Of a stretch of 64,000 nucleotides of DNA, positions 54,711 to 62,989 are shown piece after piece (position 1 is the stretch's first letter; every line of letters starts with the position of its first letter). The notes under the pieces were generated by a model. That model was not told the DNA's origin. It ran no database searches and saw only the letters and a list, made by a program, of their open reading frames with translations. Origin of the DNA: CAWJMD01 sp963845675 (lineage in GTDB: Bacteria; Actinomycetota; Actinomycetes; Actinomycetales; CAWJMD01); NCBI GenBank assembly GCA_963845675.1, contig CAWJSX010000001.1:496001-560000 (forward strand). Direction: 5' to 3'. Position numbers and translations under genes: made by a program.

Positions 54711-55249
54711 GCACGACCGGGCGGCCGACCGCCATCGACGTCGTGACCGACGAGGTCAGCCGGACCCTCAACGCCGTCGACCGTGTCGCCTTCGACCGCT
54801 TCGTCACCGAGCTGCGGATACCGGATCGGACATGGTTCTGCACCGGACAGGGCCGCTCCGGGCTCGTGGCGCGGATGGCGGCGATGCGGCTGATGCACCT
54901 CGGACATCGCTCTCACGTGGTCGGCGAGGCCACCGCCCCAGCCATCACCGGGGCGGACGCCCTCCTGGTCCTCTCGGCCTCGGGGACGACCCCGGTCAGC
55001 CTGCACCTCGCTGAGACCGCCCGTGAGGTCGGCGCTGTCGTCGTGCTCGTGACGGCATCTCCGCAGAGCCCCCTGCGCGGCATGGCCCACGCAACGCTCG
55101 ACATCCCGGCGCTCACGTCGACCCAGTTCGGCGGCAGCCTGTTCGAGCAGACCGCGCTGCTGGTCCTCGACGCCGCGGCCCTGGCGCTGGATGCTGGTGA
55201 TCGGCAGACCCGCGAGGTCATGCAGAGCCGGCACGCCAACCTGCAGTGA
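54707..55249 (+). CDS. SIS-domain sugar isomerase (6-phospho-3-hexuloisomerase-like)
   Basis: 180 residues, intact, ATG 54707. SIS fold: FCTGQGRSGLVARMAAMRLMHLGHRSHVVGEATAPAITGADALLVLSASGTTPVSLHLAETARE, then TLDIPALTSTQFGGSLFEQTALLVLDAAALAL. Length and motifs fit 6-phospho-3-hexuloisomerase (HxlB/PHI), which interconverts fructose-6-P and 3-hexulose-6-P. With a kinase and an RPE-like gene upstream it completes a five-gene polyol block without a visible transporter. Confidence 0.85.
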   Translation: MSTTGRPTAIDVVTDEVSRTLNAVDRVAFDRFVTELRIPDRTWFCTGQGRSGLVARMAAMRLMHLGHRSHVVGEATAPAITGADALLVLSASGTTPVSLHLAETAREVGAVVVLVTASPQSPLRGMAHATLDIPALTSTQFGGSLFEQTALLVLDAAALALDAGDRQTREVMQSRHANLQ

Positions 55250-55344
55250 CCGATGACCGACCGAGGGTCGCCTCGGGTCGGCCGCGGCACCGTGGAGATG
55301 CCGCGGCGAAAGCACGCTCCGACCCTGACTCGTCCTGGGCCGTC

Positions 55345-56241
55345 CTAGTCGATGGTCTCGATGAGGGCACCGGTCGCGATCTCTCCGTCGGTCAGGAGGT
55401 CGGCTCGTAGGCCGCCGCGGTGGATCAGCCCTCGCAGGGTGCCCTTGGTGGTGAGGCGTTCCAGGTGGGAGCACGGCTCACAGAGCCGCTGGCCCAGGCA
55501 CTCGACGTCGCCGACGCGGAAGCGTCGTCCGACCAGGGCGTTGAGGTCGATGCCGCGCGTCACGACATTGCGACGCGCCTGCGCGTGGTCGAGCTTCGCC
55601 CCGCCGGGGAGGGTGAGATCGTCGAGGACCTCGGCCTCGATGAGCGTGAGGTCGTAGCCGCGGGCGGTGTCGTCGGCCGGGGTGAACGTTCCCGCCTTGG
55701 CGGCGTAGCGGTCACCGTCCAAGCCACGTGCAGCGTGAGCCTGCGCCCGATCGACCGTGCGCATCGGTCCTGTGGCGTGCTCTGCCAGCGCGATCACCTC
55801 GACCCTGCCTCGGCGCTGTCGAAGCCGTGAGGTGGGAGCAGTGGACGCCGGATCGAGAGCACACACCACATAGCCCTCGCGAACGGGTAGGTCCGTCGCA
55901 GCTACTCCCAAGAGGTGCGGTTCTTGGGGGCTGAGCACGACCCCCGACGGGGTACCGAACATCAGCACGGCTGTCCGGCGGTCAGTGCGTCCCACCGGGC
56001 CCGTGTCGCCCAGCACTGCCAGCCAGTAACCGGGCCAGTTGAAGCGCACGGGCTTCGCGATGGAGACGAGCCCGGCATCTCGACCAGCCAGCCAACTGCG
56101 CCAGTGAGCGATCGCCCCCTGCAGGTCGGCGCGCGGCTGGGGGACGACATCGACGGGCGTCTCCAGCACCGATGCAAGGCACGCGGCGAAGGACCGCACG
56201 AGCTGGGGCACCGCCTCGTCGTCGGGCAGGTCGACGTCCAT
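55345..56241 (-). CDS. MOSC-domain protein with an extra N-terminal domain
   Basis: 298 residues, intact, from ATG 56241. The C-terminal 150 residues are a MOSC sulfur-carrier domain: ARGLDGDRYAAKAGTFTP, LTLIEAEVLDDL, ARRNVVTRGIDLNALVGRRFRVGDVECLGQRLCEPCSHLERLT with the conserved cysteine. The N-terminal 130 residues (AVPQLVRSFAACLASVLETPVDVVPQP, IAKPVRFNWPGYWLAVLG) form a domain I do not recognise. MOSC proteins move sulfur to molybdenum cofactor enzymes or detoxify N-hydroxylated bases. It is transcribed alone. Confidence 0.85.
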   Translation of the reverse strand: MDVDLPDDEAVPQLVRSFAACLASVLETPVDVVPQPRADLQGAIAHWRSWLAGRDAGLVSIAKPVRFNWPGYWLAVLGDTGPVGRTDRRTAVLMFGTPSGVVLSPQEPHLLGVAATDLPVREGYVVCALDPASTAPTSRLRQRRGRVEVIALAEHATGPMRTVDRAQAHAARGLDGDRYAAKAGTFTPADDTARGYDLTLIEAEVLDDLTLPGGAKLDHAQARRNVVTRGIDLNALVGRRFRVGDVECLGQRLCEPCSHLERLTTKGTLRGLIHRGGLRADLLTDGEIATGALIETID

Positions 56242-56363
56242 CACGAGGCGATCCTCACACGTCCGCAGTGGAGATGGAGCGGCCGTGCCGTCGCGTGTGT
56301 GGGAGTGACCAGAACGCGCTCCTCGGTCGCGGACGTGCCGATCACTCAGGCAGTGACGCTCCC

Positions 56364-56822
56364 TCAACGGCCGTAGCGGTCCATCCGCTGCCACGGCCAC
56401 TCGGCAGCGATCCAGGTTGCGACAGCTTCGGCGAGCGGCGCGTCGAGGAAGGACCGGTCGGCCCGTACCCAGGACTGCACGCTGACGTCGTAGTCCTCGG
56501 AGTCGGCGGGATACAGGTACACGCAGCCGATGACGTCGTCGTCGGCCGGGTCGAGCACGGTGAAGGTGAACCCGGTGCGGGCATGGAAGTCGTCGGCGTG
56601 GCTGCGCAGGTCGGCGAGATTGGCCTCGAGCGGCATGCCGTGCAGGGGTGGCCACGCGCCGCGTGGGTAGCCCGGAGTCGCCCGGATGTGCTCGATGCTC
56701 GACGTCCAGGCGGCGTGGTCGGCCTCGTTGTGCTGCGGACCCAGCGGCTCGAGACGGAACTGATCCGCGACCAAGGAAGTCGGCGGCTCAAATCCGTTCG
56801 GTACGAACGCATTCAAAGCCAT
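56364..56822 (-). CDS. GNAT-family N-acetyltransferase
   Basis: 152 residues from ATG 56822. SLVADQFRLEPLGPQHNEADHAAW, FTFTVLDPADDDVIGCVYLYPADS, SVQSWVRADRSFLDAPLAEAVATWIAAEWP, the pattern of a short GNAT acetyltransferase. It ends soon after WPWQRMDRYGR, as in homologs I recall. Substrate unknown. The following 173 bp (56823-56995) show nothing convincing. Confidence 0.8.
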   Translation of the reverse strand: MALNAFVPNGFEPPTSLVADQFRLEPLGPQHNEADHAAWTSSIEHIRATPGYPRGAWPPLHGMPLEANLADLRSHADDFHARTGFTFTVLDPADDDVIGCVYLYPADSEDYDVSVQSWVRADRSFLDAPLAEAVATWIAAEWPWQRMDRYGR

Positions 56823-56995
56823 CTGTGGATGGTACGAGCGTCACGAGTGTGCTGGCAACTCACTGTCGAAGCTCATCATGTGGAGCCGGCTGCATCTCGA
56901 TGGACGACCACTCCGAACCGCTCCGCGATCGTCGGCGCGCTCAGGACATGCGGGTCGCGGCGACGTGACGCCGTCGGCATCCCGGCCGATCCTGG

Positions 56996-57160
56996 TCAGC
57001 CCGCTTTCCGGTACTTGCGGTGAATCGTCTGTCGCGTCACGTCGAGCAGCGTCCCGATCGCGGCCCAGCTGAGCCCACTGTTGCGGGCCTTGCGAACCGC
57101 GACCTCGCGACGAGTCAGTGCGCGTTTGGCCTCGGCGACCGCGGCGAGCTCACCTACCAC
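56996..57160 (-). CDS. Short helix-turn-helix protein (possibly a remnant)
   Basis: 54 residues from GTG 57160: VAEAKRALTRREVAVRKARNSGLSWAAIGTLLDVTRQTIHRKYRKAG. The second half is a helix-turn-helix of the resolvase/AsnC type. No clear ribosome site exists, so it may be the 3' part of a longer gene; upstream the frame stays open for about 15 codons. Short proteins with this exact ending are common in actinobacteria, as I recall. Confidence 0.6.
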   Translation of the reverse strand: MVGELAAVAEAKRALTRREVAVRKARNSGLSWAAIGTLLDVTRQTIHRKYRKAG

Positions 57161-57186
57161 CCTGCCGTCGCAGGAGGCGGTCGGAT

Positions 57187-57217
57187 CCCTGGGGACTCAG
57201 GGTAGTCCCAGGGTTTT
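57187..57217 (+). terminator. Hairpin followed by TTTT
   Basis: CCCTGGGGACT-cagggt-AGTCCCAGGG then TTTT: 10-bp stem with one bulged G, 6-base loop and a short T-run on the plus strand. No plus-strand gene precedes it within 300 bp, so it may instead be a regulatory palindrome for the minus-strand HTH gene. The rest of 57218-57457 holds no gene I can support. Confidence 0.45.
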
Positions 57218-57457
57218 GCCCGATGTCGGCGGATCATCGTGTCGACGACCATGGGCAGATGCGCACCAACCAAACCAACGCGGCCAGCCGTCACTACTGA
57301 CAGCCCGCCGCCCTCAACAGCGGCGAGTAGGGCACCGAGAAACCCTCAAAAGCCCACCACCCAGCGGGGCTCTCCGGTGGCGACCCCGGTCCATGACCTA
57401 TCGGCCCAGCGCATCACAGAGGGTGCACGCGGGCTGCGAAACAGAAGAGGGCTTCCG

Positions 57458-58168
57458 ATGACCATCACCACCGCCAGCAGCTCACGACCCGAGGCGACCA
57501 CGCCCGAGCTGGTCCGCACGGCACGCACCACCGGCCTTCTCTACCTCGGGCTGGTCGTCACCGGGCTGCTCGGCTTCCTGCTGGTCCGCGGCCAGCTCTT
57601 TGTCGCCGACGACCCCGCAGAGACCTTGGCCAACCTGACCGAGCACGAGACGTTGGCGCGTCTCGGCATCGTGATCGAGATGGGCGTCGTGATCACGCAG
57701 GCGCTCGTCGCGCTCTGGTTCTATCGCCTCTTCAGGAGCGTGGACGCGTTCGCCGCCGGCTCGATCGCCGCATTCGGCCTCGTCAACTCCGTGGCGATCC
57801 TCGGCAGCGCGGCCATGCTCGCGGCCGCGCTCGACGTCAGCCAGGATGCCTCGCTGACCGTGAGTGGTGGGGCGGCCGCCACCGTGCAGCTGCTGTACGT
57901 CGCGAGCGGCCACCTGTGGCTCATCGGCGGGATCTTCTTCGGTCTCTGGCTGATCCCCATGGGCTGGCTCGCCCGTCGGTCCGCCTGGATGCCCGGCCTG
58001 CTGGGCTGGCTCCTGATGATCGGCGGCGTGACGTACGTCGCGAACGCGCTCCTCAGCTACCTGCTCCCAGATGCCGGCCTCGCAGTCGACCTGTTGATCG
58101 TGCCCGCCACCGTCGGCGAGCTGTGGATGGTGGGCTACCTGTGCCTGCGGGGCATACGCCGGTCGTGA
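57458..58168 (+). CDS. DUF4386-family membrane protein
   Basis: 236 residues, intact, ATG 57458 (AGAAGAGGG upstream). Six or so helices: TTGLLYLGLVVTGLLGFLLV, IVIEMGVVITQALVALWFYRLF, AFGLVNSVAILGSAAMLAAAL, HLWLIGGIFFGLWLIPMGWL, MPGLLGWLLMIGGVTYVANALLSYL, LLIVPATVGELWMVGYLCLRG. Fits the DUF4386 pattern (helix 2 EMGVVITQALVALWFY). Function unknown; often found as single genes beside regulators. Confidence 0.82.
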   Translation: MTITTASSSRPEATTPELVRTARTTGLLYLGLVVTGLLGFLLVRGQLFVADDPAETLANLTEHETLARLGIVIEMGVVITQALVALWFYRLFRSVDAFAAGSIAAFGLVNSVAILGSAAMLAAALDVSQDASLTVSGGAAATVQLLYVASGHLWLIGGIFFGLWLIPMGWLARRSAWMPGLLGWLLMIGGVTYVANALLSYLLPDAGLAVDLLIVPATVGELWMVGYLCLRGIRRS

Positions 58169-58252
58169 AGCGGCGAGGCAGACCAGAAGGGACGCACCTC
58201 CGGCCGACTGGTCTGGGGCGCTTCCCGACAAGCGCGATAGCCGCCACGGGTG

Positions 58253-58819
58253 TCAGGAAGCGATTCGTACCGCCTGGCGCACGTAGATCACACCATTGCC
58301 GAACCGTCGATGGTCCAGCAGCTCGAGGTCGAGTCGTACGCCCCGGGGAAGCGCCGGCTTGCCGCCGCCCACGATCACGGGGCACAGAAGCAGCACGCAC
58401 TCGTCGACCAGCCCGTGCCGGAACGCCTCCGCCGCGAGGGCCGCGCCGCCGATGCTCAGGTCCGCGCTGGACGTCTCCTTGAGCTGTCGTACCGCCTCGG
58501 GGTCGAACTGCCGCTCGATCCTCGTCCGCGCCGTCGACACCTCATCGAGCGTCGAGGAGTAGACGACCTTGTCGGCGTCGCGCCAGATCCCCGCGTATTC
58601 GCGGACGACGGCCGGTTCGGTCGTCAACCAGTCGTCGCTCTCCCAGACGCGCATCGTCTCGTACATGCGACGGCCGTAGAGCGACGTTCCGATGTGTCGC
58701 TCGTGCTCGTTCCAGAACGCGTGCACTTCGTCGTCGGGCACTGACCAGTCGAAGGAGCCGGCCTCGTCCTCGAGGTAACCGTCGAGCGAGATGTTGGCTG
58801 CGTAGATCAGCTTGCCCAT
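58253..58819 (-). CDS. Dihydrofolate reductase-family (RibD C-terminal) protein
   Basis: 188 residues, intact. MGKLIYAANISLDGYLEDEAGSFDW start, LYGRRMYETMRVWE, KVVYSSTLDEV, LSIGGAALAAEAFRHGLVDECVLLLCPVIVGGGKPAL. This is the RibD-C/DHFR-like fold that binds NADPH. It is not the housekeeping folate reductase by these motifs. Substrate unknown; typical single-gene accessory enzyme. Confidence 0.87.
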   Translation of the reverse strand: MGKLIYAANISLDGYLEDEAGSFDWSVPDDEVHAFWNEHERHIGTSLYGRRMYETMRVWESDDWLTTEPAVVREYAGIWRDADKVVYSSTLDEVSTARTRIERQFDPEAVRQLKETSSADLSIGGAALAAEAFRHGLVDECVLLLCPVIVGGGKPALPRGVRLDLELLDHRRFGNGVIYVRQAVRIAS

Positions 58820-58979
58820 GGGTGCCTCCGGCCGGACGGGGATACAGCGTGCAGCGTCACGGCGGCACCGGCAAGAGCATCAACGGTGGAGATCACCCAG
58901 CCTGCCGCCGGACGGCCGAGTTCGGGTCGACACCGATCGAGGGACGGTGGTCAGCGCACGGTCATGCCGCCGGGCGGGC

Positions 58980-59030
58980 GGGACGCGCGACTCCGCCGCG
59001 GCGCGGCGCCGGGACGTGCGACTCTGCCGC
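58980..59030 (+). repeat. Two 20-bp direct repeats in a 339-bp gap
   Basis: GGGACGCGCGACTCCGCCGC (58980) and GGGACGTGCGACTCTGCCGC (59011) differ at 2 of 20 positions, both C/T. The surrounding stretch 58820-59158 shows no gene I can support. Confidence 0.55.
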
Positions 59031-59158
59031 TGACCCAGCAATCACTGGCGGCGGAGTGAGGCGCCTCGCGGTTCGAGATCGGAGCCAGACCACACGCGCC
59101 GTACTCCGCGAGGGAAGGCCGGTCCTACCGGGGTGTGCTTGCTGTGCCGGGCATCACG

Positions 59159-59714
59159 TCAGGAACTCGCGAGGGCGCGAACCGCGCGTTCGATGGCGGG
59201 GCGCATGTCGAGCTCGGGGTCGACGGTGAGCCGGTGCAGGAGCAGTCCGTCGCCGAGCGCCATCAGGGCCCGGGTCGCCGGCACGGGGTCGGCGATGCCG
59301 ACTGCCGATCACCATCCGCTCGGCCCACCGCTCGAACTCTCGGCGCTGCCGCCGCAGCGGCTCGGCAAGCTCCGGGTCGCCGGCTAGTTCGAGGAACAGG
59401 GCGTAGCGTGCGCGGGTCCGCGAGGCGAACGGCCCGGTCTGCAGCTCGGTCATGGCGCACAAGCCCTCGATCAGCCCGTCGACTCCGGTGATCGCGGTCA
59501 TCGCCGCCGGGTCGAAGTCGGCGCGCTCGCGCTCGGCGATCCAGTCGACCACGCCGCCGAGCAGCGCCCGACGGGTGCGGAACCAGTTCGAGGTCGACCC
59601 GGGCGGGAGGCCCGCCCGCTCATCGACCCGCGCGTGCGTCAACGCGCGCACGCCGTCCGCGCCGAGCAGCTCCACGGCCGCCTCGAGTCCACGATCCCGC
59701 GTGGCAGCCGGCAT
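59159..59714 (-). CDS. TetR-family repressor
   Basis: About 185 residues from ATG 59714, spaced well from AGGGAAGG; GTG 59720 is the alternative. Helix-turn-helix: LEAAVELLGADGVRALTHARVDERAGLPPGSTSNWFRTRRALL. Ligand part: LCAMTELQTGPFASRTRARYALFLELAGDPELAEPLRRQRREFERWAERM. One frame break near 59300; repaired, it ends GLLLHRLTVDPELDMRPAIERAVRALASS. Divergent from the epoxide-hydrolase-like gene, with a perfect 16-bp palindrome between. Confidence 0.87.
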
Positions 59715-59736
59715 GGACACCGCCTTCCCTGAAGTT

Positions 59737-59752
59737 TACTATGAACATAGTA
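59737..59752. promoter_or_regulatory. Candidate TetR operator, TACTATG-AA-CATAGTA
   Basis: Perfect 7-bp arms around AA, strikingly AT-rich for this genome. It is 23 bp from the TetR start and 25 bp from the hydrolase start, placed to repress both. Confidence 0.75.
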
Positions 59753-59777
59753 TCTCCACCGCGCGCAGGAGGTCGCC

Positions 59778-60689
59778 ATGTCCACCACCCCCGAGCCCCG
59801 CATCACCCGTTCCGTCGACACCTCGGCCTGGTCCCCGCCGCTACCAGAGGCCCCCGGCTTCGAGCATCTCGTCGTCGAGACTCCTGGTCTGCGTACTCAC
59901 CTCGCCGCGATCGGCGAGGGCCATCCCGTCGTGCTCTTGCACGGATTCCCGGAGCACTGGTGGCAGTGGCATGCCGTGGCTCCGGTCATCGCCGCTCGCG
60001 GCTACCGCGTGCTCTGCCCCGACCTACGCGGCGCAGGCTGGACCGTGGCCGACGATCCTCGGATCGACCGCCAGACCCGATTGCGCGACCTCCTCGCCCT
60101 CTTCGACGTCCTCGACATCGAGCGCGCCCACCTTGTCTCCCACGACATGGGCGTCATCACCGCGATCCAGATGACCTACGACCACCCCGAGCGGGTTCGA
60201 ACGGCCGTGCAGCTCTCCGTGTGGCCAGCCTTCATGAAGTTCAGCCCGAAGCTCATCCCTGCGTTCCAGCACCTGCCCCCGTTCATCTGGCACCGTCCAG
60301 GAGCCTCACTACGCCCGATCTTCTCCGAGAGGTACACCGCCCGCCCGATGTCGGAGGCAACGGTCGAGGCCCACCTCGCCCCGCTGCGCCGGCCCGACAT
60401 CGACGCCGCGGTGCGTCCGCTCACCCGCCGCATGGTCCTGCCCGAAGCCATGCGCCTGATGCGCGGCGCCTACCGCCGACGACGGCTCACGGTGCCGACG
60501 CTGATCGTCTTCGGCCGCCGCGACCACCCCACCACGGAGGAGGTCATGGGACGCATCTGCCGCGATCCCGAGCGGTACGCCGATCGTGTCGAGTTCGCCT
60601 ACGTCGACGACGCGGCGCACTTCATCACCGACGACGCCCCCGCAGCAGTCGCAGACCTCGCACTCGACTGGTTCGAACGCGCAGCCTGA
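59778..60689 (+). CDS. Epoxide hydrolase/haloalkane dehalogenase-like alpha/beta hydrolase
   Basis: 303 residues, intact, ATG 59778 (GCAGGAGG upstream). HGFPEHWWQWH is the oxyanion segment; the nucleophile is the Asp of VSHDMGVI rather than Ser, which fits epoxide hydrolases and dehalogenases; LIVFGRRDHPTT gives the acid region and DDAAHFITDDAP the catalytic His. Cap residues such as PRLIPAFQHLPPFIWHRPG vary. Probably detoxifies an epoxide or halide whose presence the TetR protein senses. Confidence 0.87.
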   Translation: MSTTPEPRITRSVDTSAWSPPLPEAPGFEHLVVETPGLRTHLAAIGEGHPVVLLHGFPEHWWQWHAVAPVIAARGYRVLCPDLRGAGWTVADDPRIDRQTRLRDLLALFDVLDIERAHLVSHDMGVITAIQMTYDHPERVRTAVQLSVWPAFMKFSPKLIPAFQHLPPFIWHRPGASLRPIFSERYTARPMSEATVEAHLAPLRRPDIDAAVRPLTRRMVLPEAMRLMRGAYRRRRLTVPTLIVFGRRDHPTTEEVMGRICRDPERYADRVEFAYVDDAAHFITDDAPAAVADLALDWFERAA

Positions 60690-60868
60690 CGCTGTTCACC
60701 ACCCGGACTTCGGCTCAACGCATCTGGCACTCCTGCGCGCCATGCTGCATGGACGCACGCCAGGAGGCACGGGTCGGCATCCCTCGGTCCCATCCGGACG
60801 TGGGAACCACACTCTGCCTGTCAGTCGGCGAGTCCCTGCACGAGCGGCGCACAGCGCGGCCACATCGG

Positions 60869-60982
60869 CCGGCGGCGGCGGCTCGCACGGCGGCTGCCGC
60901 CGTGGCGCGTGCGCGAACCGATCACGTGCTTGGCGGAGTCGAGCTGAGGCAGGCCGACGGCGATGACCCGCCCGTCGGGTGG
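60869..60982 (-). pseudogene. Degenerate fragment of a SorC-type regulator
   Basis: Minus-strand reading PDGRVIAVGLPQLDSAKHVIG followed by eroded alanine-rich codons matches LDGRIIAVGLPQLHAAEHVIG of the SorC regulator at 49.9 kb; at DNA level it aligns with 50011-50126 at about 80% by eye with small indels. Nothing of the rest of the gene is present. The remainder of 60690-61044 holds no gene I can support. Confidence 0.7.
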
Positions 60983-61044
60983 TGTCGTGGGGTCCTCGGG
61001 ACCTCGAGCGATGAGTTCCTGCACCGAGGACGGTCACACCAGGC

Positions 61045-61413
61045 ATGAGCCAGTACCTGCTGTCCGTCCCGCACAACTCCGACGAGGAGCCGACCATGGA
61101 GACCATGGACCCGGCCGAGCTCGAGGCGGCCATGGCTGCCGCCGGCGCGATCATCGAGGAGCTGACGTCGACCGGTGCCTTCGTCTTCGCGGGCGGGCTG
61201 ATGCCGCCCTCGAGCGCGATCACCGTCGACAACACCGGCGAGTCGCTGAGCACCGTCAACGCCCCCTTCGTCGAGGCTCCCGAGTACCTGGGAGGCTTCT
61301 GGGTGATCGACGTCGCTGACGAGGAGGCAGCTCTCAGGTGGGCTGCCCGTGCTTCCAGGGCCCTCGGCGGCCGGATCGAGGTCCGCGCCTTCCAGGTGCC
61401 GCCCGGCGAGTGA
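61045..61413 (+). CDS. YCII-related (DGPF-type) protein
   Basis: 122 residues, intact, ATG 61045. MSQYLLSVPHNSDEEPTMETMDPAELEAAMAAAGAIIEELTSTGAFVFAGGLMP, then VDNTGESLSTVNAPFVEAPEYLGGFWVIDVADEEAALRWAARASRALGGRIEVRAF is the YCII/PhnB-like DGPF pattern. Homologs usually sit upstream of an ECF sigma factor gene; none follows here, and 61414-61564 is empty. Function unknown. Confidence 0.87.
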   Translation: MSQYLLSVPHNSDEEPTMETMDPAELEAAMAAAGAIIEELTSTGAFVFAGGLMPPSSAITVDNTGESLSTVNAPFVEAPEYLGGFWVIDVADEEAALRWAARASRALGGRIEVRAFQVPPGE

Positions 61414-61564
61414 GCTGGGTGTCCGAGCGGCGCCTGAGCCGGACGTGTCCGAGATGGTCTGCGAGCGTCGATGCGCACGTCTCGTTCTCACGCGGCGAAC
61501 GGACGCCGGTCGGCTGCTTCCTGCTCGATGAGCCCGCCGATGGATGGGGAGGGGTCTGGGCCAC

Positions 61565-62005
61565 CTATTGCGGCGGTGCGCTCCCGTGCCGGTGCACCAC
61601 CTTCCACGCCCCCTCCTCACGACGGTAGATCTGCGTGACCCGCAGGGTGTAGGTGCGCGGCACGCCGTCGACGGACACGGAGGTGTGCTCGAGGCCCACC
61701 GTGTAAGCGGTGTCTCCGCGTACCTCGGCGACGAGGAGCTCGAACTCGTAGGACGTGCAGTCCGAGAGACTCTCGGCGAGATGGGTGAACAGGTCGTCCA
61801 GCTCTTCCTGCCCGCGTGCGTTCTTCCACGCGCCCAGAACGGTCACGGGGTCGTTCCGGGACCAGATAGCCCGGCGTGGCGCGGCGTCACCGTTGTGCAC
61901 GGCGATCTCTGCGTCCAAGAGGACCGACCGCACCCAGGTGACGAACTCCTCGTTCTGGTCCACGCCTCGATGATGCTCTTGATCGAGGTCATTGACGACC
62001 GTCAA
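61565..62005 (-). CDS. SnoaL/DUF4440-like NTF2-fold protein
   Basis: 146 residues, intact. NEEFVTWVRSVLLDAEIAVHNGDAAPRRAIWSRNDPVTVLGAWKNARGQEELDDLFTHLAES and YTVGLEHTSVSVDGVPRTYTLRVTQIYRREEGAWKVVHRHGSAPP are typical of the NTF2-like fold. Members may be cyclases, isomerases or stress proteins, so no reaction is assigned. Confidence 0.85.
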   Translation of the reverse strand: MTVVNDLDQEHHRGVDQNEEFVTWVRSVLLDAEIAVHNGDAAPRRAIWSRNDPVTVLGAWKNARGQEELDDLFTHLAESLSDCTSYEFELLVAEVRGDTAYTVGLEHTSVSVDGVPRTYTLRVTQIYRREEGAWKVVHRHGSAPPQ

Positions 62006-62080
62006 GGGAATCGCACGATGCAGGCGGGCCCTGTCAGACGCATGCGGCGATGTGGCGCACGCCCTGGTTAGCGTAGGGAG

Positions 62081-62875
62081 TCAGTTGAGACCCTCGAAGA
62101 GGTCGGTCAGCATCAATGGATCGCGTTCGCACTCGGGCCAGGCGATCGCGTACCACTCGCGCCCCACACGCCGCTCCCACTGATCGGTGTTCGTGGGGTC
62201 ATCGGACATGACGTGCAGTTGGCTCTTGTGCTCGCGAAGGCCGGCCACGATGCGGCTGGCGGCTTCTTGACAGTCGACGGTGACTCGGATCTGCTCGTCA
62301 GGGATGCCACGCATGTGGTACGTCTGCGTCGGGTCGAAGGTGTCGAGCCCGAGCTCGGCCCGCTGGCGGTTCCACCGTTCGAACACTGACTGCGGGACCG
62401 CGCCATGCAGGAGCCGCTGGAAGCCGGACCTGTTGCCGGCGCGCAGGCGGGCGAAGGCTTCGTCGGTGGCTGCACCGATCGCGATGTGGTCGGGATGTCC
62501 GAAAATGCCGTCTGGGCCGAACGTGACGACCACGATGGGATTCTCCTCGTCGAGAATCCGCGCGATCGCCGAGACAACGTCATCGAAGGCGACCTCCGCG
62601 ACGCCGCCGTCCGGCAGACCGAGCCACTCGTGACGGTCAGGAACGCGGCCGAGCGCTCGCCACGCCGCCTCATCTTCGCCCTGGCGGATGGATCCAAGCG
62701 TTTCACGCGTGGCCGGGAATCCGTCTCGAATGTCGCCCTGCTCGCCCAGTGTGGCGTGGATCAGGACGAACCTGAAGTCCGGGTCCTCGGCGTGCAGCGC
62801 GACGCTGCCCGCAGCCCCGTACGCGTCGTCGTCTGGATGCGCGAAGACGCAAGCAAGGGTCCGGTTGCGGGACAC
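62081..62875 (-). CDS. PIG-L family deacetylase (LmbE-like)
   Basis: 264 residues, intact. Zinc site AHPDDDAYG near the N-terminus and GHPDHIAIG in the middle are the two diagnostic motifs; TLGEQGDIRDG and LGLPDGGVAEVAF lie between. Related enzymes deacetylate N-acetylglucosaminyl lipids or mycothiol intermediates (MshB, Mca). DDPTNTDQWERRVGREWYAIAWP gives the C-terminal part. Substrate undetermined. Confidence 0.9.
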   Translation of the reverse strand: MSRNRTLACVFAHPDDDAYGAAGSVALHAEDPDFRFVLIHATLGEQGDIRDGFPATRETLGSIRQGEDEAAWRALGRVPDRHEWLGLPDGGVAEVAFDDVVSAIARILDEENPIVVVTFGPDGIFGHPDHIAIGAATDEAFARLRAGNRSGFQRLLHGAVPQSVFERWNRQRAELGLDTFDPTQTYHMRGIPDEQIRVTVDCQEAASRIVAGLREHKSQLHVMSDDPTNTDQWERRVGREWYAIAWPECERDPLMLTDLFEGLN

Positions 62876-62989
62876 GATTCGAATCTATCGGCCTGCCACC
62901 GTGCCTCGACAGGCCCATCCTGTTGGGGGAGCTCAGGCGGCGAAGTGCCCCACGATGGTCGCGGACCCGAGTCACCAACGGAGGTCGCC

